The notes under the pieces: generated by a model
What the model was told of the DNA's origin: nothing
Databases searched by the model: none
The model's input: only the letters and a program-made list of their open reading frames with translations
Position numbers and translations under genes: made by a program
NCBI RefSeq assembly: GCF_900536025.1
Contig: NZ_UNOZ01000002.1
Span: forward strand, 310,001-374,000
DNA length: 64,000 bases
From: Pseudomonas reidholzensis
Lineage (GTDB): Bacteria; Pseudomonadota; Gammaproteobacteria; Pseudomonadales; Pseudomonadaceae
Direction of reading: 5' to 3'
In this document: one piece after another, positions 52,364-63,600 of the stretch
Layout of the letters: every line of letters starts with the position of its first letter
Position numbering within the stretch: the first letter of the stretch is position 1

Positions 52364-54118
52364 ATGCCCTCACTCCCGCCACGCCGGGCGTCGACAGCTG
52401 CTGTCGCCCGCCGCCTTCTCGATACCCTGCGCCCCGTGTCGCTGTGCCTGTTGCTGGGCGGGCTGGTCGCTGCCCAGGCGGCCGTGGCGGCGACCGCCGA
52501 TGAAGAGCTGCGCCAGCGTGAACGTGAGCGGCTGCTGCGCGAGCAACTCGAGGCACGGCCCGACGTGCGCCTGGAGGCGGCCCAGCCCAAGGAGGCCGAA
52601 GGCCGCCTGCCACGCAACGAGAAACCGTGCTTCGCGATCCGTGACATCCGCCTGATCGGCGACGCCGCCGAGCAGTTCCAGTGGGCGCTGCGTGCGGCCA
52701 ACCCGAGCGACGATCCGGCGGTCGGTCAGTGCCTGGGCGCCCTTGGCATCAACCTGACGATGAAGCGCATGCAGAACGCGATCATCGCCAAGGGCTACGT
52801 CACCACCCGGGTGATGGCCGAGGCCCAGGACCTCAACAGCGGCATCCTGGTGCTCACCGTACTGCCCGGGCGCATCGGCCAGGTGCGCTTCGCCGAGGGC
52901 ACCAGCGGCCGGGCCAACGCCTGGAACGCCATGCCCGCCCGCCCAGGCGAGCTGCTCAACCTGCGCGACATCGAGCAAGCCCTGGAAAACTTCAAGCGGG
53001 TGCCGACCGCGGAGGCCGACATCCGTATCGCCCCGGCCAGCGCCAGCGACGCCAAGCCCGGCGAGAGCGACGTGATCATCGCCTGGCGCCAGCGCCTGCC
53101 GGCCCGAGTGAGCCTGTCGGTGGACAACGGCGGCAGCAAGACCACCGGCAAGTACCAGGGCGCGGTGGCCCTGTCGCTGGACAACCCGCTGTCGCTCAAC
53201 GACTTGTTCTACGCCAGTTTCAACCACGACCTGGGCGGCGGCACCTCGGGCAACAAGGGCTCCAAGGGCCACACCCTGCATTACTCGCTGCCGTTCGGCT
53301 ATTGGCAGCTGGCCTTTACCAGCAGCGAGTACGACTACCACCAGACCGTGGCCGGGGTGAACCAGGCGTTCCAGTACCGCGGCGAGAGCCGCAACAACGA
53401 GCTGCGCCTGTCGCGCCTCGTCTACCGCGACGCGGTGCGCAAGACCACCCTGTGGGGCAGCCTGTGGACGCGCTCCTCGGAAAACTTCATCGATGACACC
53501 GAGATCCTCCAGCAGCACCGGCGCATGGCCGGCTGGCAGGCCGGGGTCGGCCACCGTGAGTTCATCGGCCCGGCGACCCTCGACCTGGGCCTCGCCTACC
53601 GCCGCGGCACCGGTGCACACAGCGCCCTGGCGGCGCCCGAAGAGGCCTTCGGCGACGGCACCTCGCGCTCGAAGATCATCACCGCCGACGCCCAGTTGCA
53701 GGTGCCGTTCAACGCCTACGGCCAGCGCCTGCGCTACATCGGCGGCTGGCGCGCGCAATGGAACCGCACCGAGCTGGTCCCGCAGGACCGCTTCAGCATC
53801 GGCACGCGCTATTCGGTGCGCGGCTTCGATGGCGAAAACATCCTTTCCGCCGACCGCGGCTGGACCCTCAGCAACGAGCTGGGGCTGGCGCTGGGCAGCA
53901 GCGGCCAGGAGCTGTACGCCGGGGTCGACTATGGCGAGGTCGGCGGCAACTCCGCCGACTACCTGGTCGGCCGGCGCCTGGCCGGCGCGGTGGTCGGTGT
54001 GCGCGGTGGCTACCGCAACCTGTCCTACGACTGGTCGTGGGGCACCCCGCTGAAAAAGCCGGATGGCTTCGAAACCGCCAACTTCACCAGCGCCTTCACT
54101 GTCGCGCTGTCGTTCTGA
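52364..54118 (+). CDS. cdiB: Two-partner secretion transporter, ShlB/FhaC/CdiB family
   Basis: 584 residues. Signal peptide (VSLCLLLGGLVAAQAAVA), N-terminal helix rich in Glu/Arg (ELRQRERERLLREQLEARPD) that plugs the pore in this family, two POTRA domains (about 85-240) and a 16-strand Omp85-type barrel ending in TVALSF with terminal Phe. The lid-loop motif VRGF is at 485-488 (YSVRGFDGENILSADRGW). It exports the TpsA partner encoded two genes downstream. The ATG at 52364 follows an AAGGA site. Confidence 0.93.
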   Translation: MPSLPPRRASTAAVARRLLDTLRPVSLCLLLGGLVAAQAAVAATADEELRQRERERLLREQLEARPDVRLEAAQPKEAEGRLPRNEKPCFAIRDIRLIGDAAEQFQWALRAANPSDDPAVGQCLGALGINLTMKRMQNAIIAKGYVTTRVMAEAQDLNSGILVLTVLPGRIGQVRFAEGTSGRANAWNAMPARPGELLNLRDIEQALENFKRVPTAEADIRIAPASASDAKPGESDVIIAWRQRLPARVSLSVDNGGSKTTGKYQGAVALSLDNPLSLNDLFYASFNHDLGGGTSGNKGSKGHTLHYSLPFGYWQLAFTSSEYDYHQTVAGVNQAFQYRGESRNNELRLSRLVYRDAVRKTTLWGSLWTRSSENFIDDTEILQQHRRMAGWQAGVGHREFIGPATLDLGLAYRRGTGAHSALAAPEEAFGDGTSRSKIITADAQLQVPFNAYGQRLRYIGGWRAQWNRTELVPQDRFSIGTRYSVRGFDGENILSADRGWTLSNELGLALGSSGQELYAGVDYGEVGGNSADYLVGRRLAGAVVGVRGGYRNLSYDWSWGTPLKKPDGFETANFTSAFTVALSF

Positions 54119-54127
54119 GGGCCTGCC

Positions 54128-54646
54128 ATGCGTATCGACGACTTCGACATCACCGCCCCCGCGATCTTCGACGAACCGTGGAACGAAGCCACGGCCCTGG
54201 GCTGCGCCACCTGGCTGTGGATGCACTCCAAGGCCCACCGCGATGCGCCCCTGCACAGCTTGTCGAGCCTGCTTCTGCCCGCGCTCAAGCATCGCCAGTT
54301 CGTGCTTGGCAGCGAGGGCGGCAAGCCGGTGTTCTTCGTTTCCTGGCTGAACCTCAGTGCTGACGCCGAGCAACGCTACCTGAGCAACGCGCCGGTCGAA
54401 CTGGCCGAGGCCGACTGGCACAGCGGCGAGCGCCTGTGGTTCAACGACTGGGTTGCCCCGTTCGGCCACACGGCCGCGCTCACCCGCTTGCTGACCCACC
54501 GCCTGTTCCACAACCGCTGCGCCCGCGCCTTGTACCACCGCGGCGAAGAGCGCGGCCTCAAGGTCAAGACTTTCCATGGCATCGGGGTGATCCCCGAGCA
54601 GGCGCGCGCCTGGTTTGCCGCTCACCCATTGGCCACCCGCGCCTGA
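54128..54646 (+). CDS. cdiC: HlyC-type toxin-activating lysine acyltransferase (CdiC-like)
   Basis: 172 residues of the RTX-toxin acyltransferase family, which move a fatty acyl chain from acyl-ACP to lysines of a toxin in the cytoplasm. Aligned to HlyC, the catalytic His23 corresponds to His37 (WLWMHSKAHRDAPLHSL) and Asp92 to Asp107 (WFNDWVAPFG). PVFFVSWLNLS and the late FHG motif (VKTFHGIG) are also kept. It lies nine bases after cdiB and 21 before cdiA. In class IV CDI systems a CdiC of this kind lipidates CdiA; I infer the same here. There is no RTX toxin in the window. Confidence 0.9.
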   Translation: MRIDDFDITAPAIFDEPWNEATALGCATWLWMHSKAHRDAPLHSLSSLLLPALKHRQFVLGSEGGKPVFFVSWLNLSADAEQRYLSNAPVELAEADWHSGERLWFNDWVAPFGHTAALTRLLTHRLFHNRCARALYHRGEERGLKVKTFHGIGVIPEQARAWFAAHPLATRA

Positions 54647-54667
54647 CCGCACCGCAAGGGAATTGCA

Positions 54668-57600
54668 ATGAACAAGCATCTGTATCGAGTCATTTTCAAC
54701 AAGGCGCGCGGCCTGCTCATGGTAGTGGCGGAGACGGTCAGCAGCCAGGGCAAGGCGCCCGGTGAGCGTGCTGGCGGCGGCGCCAGCGTGCAGCCGTGCG
54801 TGGCCACCCTCGGCGGGCTGCGCTTTGCCCTGATGGGCGCGCTCGGCCTGATCAGCCTGAGCGTGGCCCCGGCCTGGGCCGCCGGCATCGTCGCCGACCC
54901 GAGCGCCCCAGGCGGCCAGCGGCCGATGGTGATCGACAGTGCCAACGGCACGCCGCAGGTGAACATCCAGGCGCCGAGCGCTGGCGGCGTGTCGCACAAC
55001 ACCTACAGCCAGTTCGACGTCGACGGGCGCGGGGCGATCCTCAACAACTCGGTGGGCAACAGCCAGACCCAGCTCGGCGGCTGGATCGAAGGCAACCCGT
55101 ACCTGGGCAACGGCAGCGCGCGGGTGATCCTCAACGAGGTCAATTCGAGCAACCCGAGCCAGTTGCGCGGCTATGTCGAAGTGGCTGGGCAGCGCGCCGA
55201 AGTGGTGATTGCCAACCCGGCCGGCATCAGCTGCAACGGTTGCGGCTTCATCAACGCCGACCGCTCGACCCTGACCACTGGCCGCGCCCAGCTGGAGAAC
55301 GGGCGGATCACCGGCTACCGCGTCGAGGGCGGCACCCTGAGCATCACCGGCAAGGGCCTGGACGCCCGCGACAGCGACTACACCGACCTGATCGCGCGCA
55401 GCGTCGAGGTCAACGCCGGGATCTGGGCCAACGACCTCAAGGTTACTGCCGGGCGCAACCAGGTCAACGCCGACAACACCCAGGCCAGCGCCTTGGCCAA
55501 GGACGCCAGCGAGAAGCCCGAGGTGGCCATCGACGTCGCCGAGCTGGGCGGCATGTACGCCGGCAAGATCAAGCTGGTGGGCACCGAAGCAGGCGTTGGC
55601 GTGAGTAACGCCGGGCAGATCGGCGCCATGGCCGGCGACGTGCAGATCAGCGCCGACGGCAAGCTGTTCAACCAGGGTGCGATCAGCAGCGCCGGCGACA
55701 CCCGCGTGGCCAGCGCCACCGCCATCGACAACAGCGGCAGCCTGTACGCCAAGGGCGAGCTGCAGGTCAGCAGCCAGGGCAAGGTCAGTAACAGCGGCGA
55801 ACTGGCCGCCCAGCGCGACGTGCGCATCGACGCCGCCAGCCTGAACAGTGGGCGTGACTCACTGATCGCGGCCGGGGTCGATGCCCAAGGCAAGTCCAGC
55901 GGCAACGCCACCCTCCAGGTCAAGGCGGCAAAGATCGCCGCCCATGGCCAGAACCACGCCAGCGGCACCCTCGACCTGCAGGGCGAGAGCATCGACCTGA
56001 GCCACAGCCGCAGCTATGCCGAGACCCTCAAGCTGACCGCCAGCCAGGGTGATCTCGACCTTTCCGCAGCCACCCTCGACACCGCTGGCAAACTCGACGC
56101 CAAAGCCAGCGGGACGCTGCGCAGCGATGACGCCAAGGTCAACGTCGGCAACCTGCAGATCGAAGCCGCTCAGCTGAGCAACGCCCGCGGCGAGCTGGTG
56201 CAGACCGGCACAGGCGCGAGCACCCTCAAGGTCGCCGGGACCCTGGACAACAGTGACGGACGCATCGCCAGCAACGCCCAGCAGCTGAACCTCGACGCCG
56301 GCACCCTGGCCAACCGCAAGGGCAAGATCGAACATGCCGGCAGCGGCACCCTCGACGTGCGCGCCGCGACAATCGACAGCAGCGACGGGACCTTGGCCAG
56401 CAATGGCGCCTTGCAGGTGACCGCGCAACAGGCCGTGCTTGCCAATGCCCAGGTGCAGGGCCGCCAGGTGCTGCTCGACAGCCGGCAACTCGACACCCGT
56501 GGCGCAACTGTCATCGCGACGCACGGCGGCAGCCTGGAAGTGCGCGACGCCGAGCGCCTCGACAACCGTGGCGGCACCCTTGCCGCAGGCGGCGCGGCGA
56601 CCCTCAGCGCGACCGAGCTGGTCAACGACGGCGGTACCCTTAGCGCTGGCGACACGCTCAACGTGCGCGCCGACAGCCTGAGCAACATCGCCGGTACCCT
56701 GGCCGCGACCGAGGCCATGCAAGTCGTGGCCGGGCGCCTCGACAACAGCGGCGGCGTGCTCGGTTCGGTGCAGGCCGGGCTGTTGCTCGAAGTCAGCGAC
56801 GGCGCCCTGATCAACCAGGGCGGCCGGCTCGAGGCGGCCCAGGATATCCAGCTGGGTGCCCTTGGCCTGGACAACCGCCAAGGCGTGATCAGCGGCGCCA
56901 AGCTGCTGCTCGACACGCGTGGCCAGGCCCTCGACAACAGCGCCGGGGTGATCGACGCGCGTGCCACCCTCGACCTGCGCAGCGGCGAGCTGCGCAACAG
57001 CGCCGGCCTGATCCAGGCCGCTGGCCGCCTGTTTATCGACACCGGCGGCGCGGCCTTGTACAACGCCGACTCCGGCAGCGACAAGGGCATCGTCGGCCAG
57101 GCCGACGTCGAGCTGCGCACCGCGCAACTGGACAACGCCCAGGGCTTTATCGCCGGCAAAGGCGACCTGCTGCTGGTCGCCACCACCCTCAACAACCAGG
57201 GCCAGGTGGTCGGCGAGGGCCAGGTGCAGCTGCACACCAGCCAGCTCAACAACCAGGCGGGGCAGGTCCAGGCCAAGGGCGCCCTGACCGTCGCCCCGGC
57301 TGAGCGCATCGACAACCGTGGCGGGCTGCTGCGCAGCGGCGGGCAACTGAGCCTGACTGCCGCGCAGCTCGACAACCGCACCACCCAGGGCGCTGACCAG
57401 GGCATCGAAGGCGCGTCGTTGCTGTTGCGTGCCGACACCCTCGAGAACCAGCAAGGCGCGCTGCGCGCCGACGGCGTGATCGACCTGGGCCTGGCCCAGG
57501 CGCTGTACAACGATGCCGGCTTGATTTCCGCCGGCAGCGAGCTGCGCCTGGCCGACCGCGACCCGGCGCAGTTGCGGCTGGCCATCGACAACGGCAGCGG

Positions 57601-60600
57601 CACCCTGATCGGCGGCAGCCTGCTGTCGCTCAATGCCGCCTACTTCAGCGGCAGTGGCCGGGTGCTCAGCCTCGGTGACCTGATCCTGCGCCAGCAGGGC
57701 AACCTGGTCCTGGCTGGCCAGCTGCAAGCCAATGGCAAGGTAGACCTCGAGGTCGGTGGCAGCCTGGTCAACAGCGGCCAGGTCCTCGCCGGGCAGTCGC
57801 TGCGGGTGCGCAGCCAGTCGCTGGACAATGCCGCCAGCGGCGAGCTGTCGGCCAACCAGGTCGACCTGCGCGTCAGCGGGCAACTGATCAACCGTGGCCT
57901 GGTCGACGGCCAGCAGGTGCGCCTGCAAGCCGACGAGCTGTACAACCTGGGCACCGGGCGCCTCTACGGCGACCAACTGGCGATTGCCAGCCGTACCCTG
58001 GCCAACCTCAACGAAGGCGACCGCGCGGCCGTCATCGCCGCCCGCGAGCGCCTGGACATCGGCAGCCAGCGCATCGACAACCGCGAACAGGCGCTGATCT
58101 TCAGTGCCGGCGATATGGCCATTGGCGGCGCGCTGGATGCCGACGACCACGCCACCGGCCGCGCCGATGTGCTGGCCAACGCCAGTGCCACGGTCGAGTC
58201 GCTGGGCGCCATGAACCTGGCGGTGCGCGAACTGCGCAACACCAACGAGCATTTCAGCACCGTCGACGTCGAACTCAGCCGCGAGCAGCTGCGCGAGTAC
58301 CAGATCAGCGGCTCGCCCAACCGCTACCAGGCCGGCCAGGTGTCCGTCTACCGCGACGAAGTCGATCACCTGAACACCCCGGAAGGCGTGCGCGACAACT
58401 TCAACCGCTACGACTACACCCGCGTGGTCACCGAAACCCGCATCGCCACCTCGGCACCGGCGCAGATCCTGGCGGGCGGCAACCTGACCTTCAGCGGCGA
58501 CACGGTGCTCAACGACAAGAGCCGGATCCTCGCCGGTGGCCTGTTGCAGGCCGGCGCGGCGCAGGTGATCAACACCGAGGTGGACGGCCAGCGGGTGACC
58601 AGCGATGCCGGCACCGCGACCAACTTCTACCGCATCCAGCGCAAGGGCCGTGACCGCCAGGGCAGCAGTGTCGCCGACTACCGCCCGGCGCCGCTGATCC
58701 AGGACATCGACCTGACCCCGACCGAGTGGGCCGAGCACGCCGTGATCAACGGCAGCGGCACCCAGGTGAGCGGGCGTGACCTGTTGCAGGTCGGCCAGCA
58801 AGTGGCCACGGTCGGCGCGGTCAGCGCCGACGTCGGCGACCAGTACCGGGTCGGTGCCGTGGTCGAGGTCAAGCTCAACGACGGCCAGGGCGTCGCCGAC
58901 CAGGTGCGCACTGGCGGCCTGAACCTCGCGCTGCCGAGCAACAGCCTGTTCCAGACCAACCCCGAAGGCACCCGCAACTACCTGATCGAGACCGATCCGC
59001 GCTTTACCAGCTACCGCAACTGGTTGTCTTCGGACTACATGCTCGAGCGCTTGCAGTTCGACCCGGCGCAAACCCAGCAACGCCTGGGCGACGGCTTCTA
59101 TGAACAGAAGCTGATCCGCGAGCAGATCGCCCAGCTCACCGGGCGGCGCTTCCTCGACGGCTACGCCAGCGACGAAGCCCAGTACCGCGCGCTGATCGAC
59201 AATGCAGTGACCCTGGCCAGCGACTGGAACCTGGTGCCGGGCGTGGCCCTGAGCGCCGAGCAGATGGCCCAGCTGACCAGCGACATTGTCTGGCTGGTGG
59301 AGCGCACCGTGACCCTGGCCACGGGCGAAACCCGCCAGGTGCTGGTGCCGCAGGTGTATGTACGCGTGCAGGAGGGCGACCTCAACGGCAACGGTGCGCT
59401 GATCGCCGGCCAGCAGCTCAAGCTCGACCTCTCCGGCGACCTGCTCAACAGCGGTAGCCTCGGTGGGCGCAGCGTGGTCGCGCTGACCGCGCAGAACATC
59501 GACAACCTCGGCGGGCGCATCCAGGGCAACAACGTCGCGTTGCAGACCCGCGACAACCTGAACAACCTCGGCGGCCTGATCGGCGCCACCGACAGCCTGG
59601 CGATCGAAGCCGGGCAGGACATCAACAGCCGCTCGTTGACCCGTGACAGCAGCAGCGAGCAGGGCAGCCGCACCAGCGTTTCGCGGGTGGCCGGGCTGTT
59701 CGTCAGTGGCGACAACGGCAGCATGAAAGTCGCTGCCGGCAACGACCTCAACCTGGTCGGTTCGCAGGTGGTCAACGCCGGGCAGGGCGGGGTGACCCAG
59801 CTGCAGGCCGGGCGCGACGTGAACCTCACCACGGTCGCCGAGAGCCAGCAGCAGTCAGTGCAGTGGAACGCCAGCAACTGGCGCAACGAGGCCAGCCGCG
59901 GCGAAGTCGGCAGCACCGTGCAGAGCACCGGCGACCTGCGTATCAGCGCCGGCCAGGACCTCAACGCGCGCGGCGCCACGGTCAACAGCGAGCAGGGCAT
60001 GGTCCTGGCCGAGGCCGCCCGCGACATCAACCTGACGGCCTCCGAGCAGTACCAGTTCGCCGACGAAGCGCACAAGTTCAAGGGCAGCAACGGCATGCTC
60101 TCGAGCAAGACCACCACCTTGCGCGACACGGTCAGCCAGACCCAGGCCACGGGCACCACGCTCAGCGCCGAGCAGACCTACCTGCAGGCCGGTCGCGACA
60201 TCAGCGTGCGCGGCAGCGATGTGGTGTCGACCGAGCAGACCGTGCTGGTCGCCGAGCGCGACGTCAACATTGAAGCCGCCAGCGAGAGCAGCAGCGAGCT
60301 CCACGACAAGTCGACCAAGAAGAGCGGCCTGTTCAGCGGTGGCGGCATTGCCGTGACCATGGGCAGCCAGCAGCAGAGCGTCAAGGACCTCACCACCCGC
60401 GAGACCGCGCGCGCCAGCACCATTGGCAGCACCGACGGCGACGTGATGATCGAAGCCGGCCGCCAGTACCGCCAGGTCGGCAGCGACGTCATGGCGCCCA
60501 AGGGCGACATCGACATCCTGGCCCAGCAGATCGCGATCACCGAGGCCCGCGAAACCAGCGAGCGCACCCGCGAAACGCTGTTCAAGCAGACCGGCTTTAC

Positions 60601-63600
60601 CTTGACGGTCACCAACCCAGTGATCAACGCCATCCAGACCACCCAGCAGATGCAGCAGGCTTCGCAGAAGACCGAAGACGGCCGCATGCAGGCGCTGGCT
60701 GCGGCCACCGCAGCGCTGGCGGTGAACAACGCCGCCACCGCCGTGGCGCAAGACCCGGGCTCGGCGGGCGGGATCAATATCAGCCTGTCGTTGGGCACCA
60801 AGCAGCAGCAGAGCACCACCGTCCAGCAAAGCGATGCCGCCGCCAGCTCGACCGTGGTCGCCGGCAACGACGTGCGCCTGCGCGCCACCGGTGCGGGCAG
60901 CGACAGCGACATCACCGTGCAGGGCAGCCAGATCCGCGCGGGCAACAACGCCACGCTGGCCGCCGATGGCGACATCAACCTGCTGGCGGCGCGCAACACC
61001 AGCCAGCAGGACAGCGACAGCAAGGGCAGCAGCGCCAGCGTCGGCATCGGCCTGTCGCTGGGCGGCTCGCGCAACGGCTTCACCCTCGACCTGGGCGTCA
61101 GCGGCAACCGCGGCGAGGCCGACGGCGACACCCTGACCCACACCAACGCATTGGTCGAAGCGGGCAATACGGCGACCCTGGTGTCCGGTGGCGACACCAA
61201 CCTGCGCGGCGCCGTGGTCAGCGGCCGGCAGGTGCTGGCGTATGTCGGCGGCGACCTCAACATCGAGAGCCTGCAGGACACTGACACCTTCAAGGTCGAC
61301 GAGAAGAGCATGGGCGTCGGCATCAGCCTGTGCATCCCGCCGTTCTGCTATGGCATGAGTACGGTCAGTGGCGGCAGCGCCAACTTCGGCGGCACCGACA
61401 TGGACTCCGACTACGCCAGCGTCACCGAGCAGTCGGGGATCAAGGCCGGCGATGGCGGTTTCGACGTCCGCGTGGGCGGCAACACCGACCTCAAGGGCGC
61501 GGTCATCGCCAGCAGCGACAAGGCCGTGGAAGACGGCAAGAACCGCCTGGTGACGGCCAGCCTGACCACCAGCGACATCCGCAACAAGGCCGAGTACGAC
61601 GCCAGCACCTTCAGCGTCGGCGGCGGTTACAGCGAGATCGGCAAGGACCAGAAAGGCAACGTCCAGACCGGCGGCAACATCACCCCGGGCACCGAGATCC
61701 CGACCAACGAGAAAGACATCGGCGCCAGCCTGCCGATCGCCATCAGTGCCAGCGACAGCGCCAGCAGCGTGACCCGCAGCGGTATCAGTGGCGGCTCGAT
61801 CCTGATCACCGACGCGGCCGCCCAGCGCGAGCGCACCGGCCAGAGCGTCGACGAAACCCTGGCCGGGCTCAACCGCGACGTGTCCAGCGACCGCGACGGC
61901 AGCAATGCGCTCAAGCCGATCTTCGACGAAGAGCAGATCCGTGCCGGCTTCGAGATCGTCCAGGCCTTCGCCAACGAGGCGGGCACGCTACTGGCGAACA
62001 AGGCCAAAGAGGTCGACGCCAAGCGCAAGGCGGCCGATGAAGCCGACGCCCAGGCCAGTAAAGAAGCGAATGCCGGCATCAGCCAGGACCTGCGCGACAA
62101 GGCCATCCGCCTGCGCAACGAAGCCGACGGCGTAGCCGGCAACTGGGGTGCAGGCGGCACCTACCGGCAGATCACCACCGCCCTGGTGGCCGCCGCCAGC
62201 GGCAACATCAGTGCCGGCAACGGTGCCTTCCTGCAAGGCATGGTGGTCAATTACGTGCAGCAGCAGGGCGCCGGCTACATCGGCAACCTGGTCGCCGACG
62301 GCACCCTGGCCGAAGGTGACCCCCTGCACGCCGCGCTGCACGGCATCGTCGCCTGCGCCGGTGCCGCCGCCAGCAGCCAGAGCTGTGGCAGTGGCGCAGC
62401 CGGTGCGGCGGCGTCGAGCCTGCTCACCGGGCTGTTCTCCGAGGCCAGCCCGAACGAGAGCGAAAGCCAGCGCGAGGCCAAGCGCAACCTGATCGTCAGC
62501 CTGGTCACCGGCCTTGCCGCGACCACCAGCCTGGACGCGGCGACGGCCAATGCGGCGGCTTCGGGGGCTGTGGATAACAACTGGCTGGCGACGCAGCAGC
62601 TGGTGCAGGCGAAGAAGGAATATGAAGCGGCTGACGGCGCCCTCGAGAAGATGAAGGTGGTCGCCAAGTGGGGCTACATCCACAAGAAGCAGGACTTCCT
62701 GACCCAGACCGGTGTCGGCCTGGGCCTGGCTGAAGCGGGCTTCGACGATGTCCAGGGGCTGGCGCAGATGCTGCTGCACCCGGTCGAGACGGTGCAGGCG
62801 ATTGGCCGGCTGATCGATGAGCCTGGGGCGCTGGCGGGGTATCCGGATGAGGTGAAGCAGCGTCTTCAGGAAAAGGTCGCCCGCATTGAAACGGCACTGA
62901 CCGAGGGCGGTGACGAGCACGCCGTGCAGTTGGGGCGTGACATGGGCGAACTGGTGTGGGACGTCGGCAGCGTGCTGACCGGGGTCGGCGGTGTGGCCAA
63001 GAGTGGGGTCAAGCTGGCCAGTGTCGGCATCAAGCTTGGCCGCGAGAGCCTGGAAAAAATGGCGGTGGATGGCGCCAAGGTGGTCAAGGCCGAGGCCTCG
63101 GGAGCGGGCAAGACCTTGCCACAACGGCCGGTGGTCGATGCCCCGCAGACGCCGGTCACGCGTGCGCCGGATGAGCTGGCGGGCAATGGCAAGCCAGCGA
63201 CCAATGCCAATGACGCACAGGCCAAGCCTGAGGCACCGAAAGATCCGGCCAACGCCGTGCCGCCCATGGATGAGTTCACGGTCAAGGCGTTCAACCCGTT
63301 CAACAGCGACAAGTTCAAGGCCATGACGCCGGAGCAGCAAAAGACCTTCCTCAAGGAATACAACAAGCAGCTTCAAGCGCAGCAAGATGCAATCAACAAG
63401 ATGACCGTGGATGAGTTCAAAAGCGCCCGCGACGCCTACGATAAAGTGGGCCGCAATCCGGACTCCGTCGCCGCACAGACCAAGTTCGGCAAGGACTTCG
63501 AGAATGACGTGAGGGAGAGCATTACCGAATCGTTGATGAACAAGGGCAAGGACTTCAAGACCGCCTCTGCCGAAGCGACGGTGCGGGCCAAAGAGATCCG

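Noticed and set aside
54128..54646. Evidence for an RTX toxin operon
   Set aside because: The acyltransferase is HlyC-like, but no RTX nonapeptide repeats and no type I ABC exporter or fusion protein are nearby; the neighbour is a TpsA exoprotein.
55859..59080. A 1073-codon open frame on the - strand inside cdiA
   Set aside because: Antisense shadow of the repetitive FHA array; no family motifs, no start site or ribosome site.
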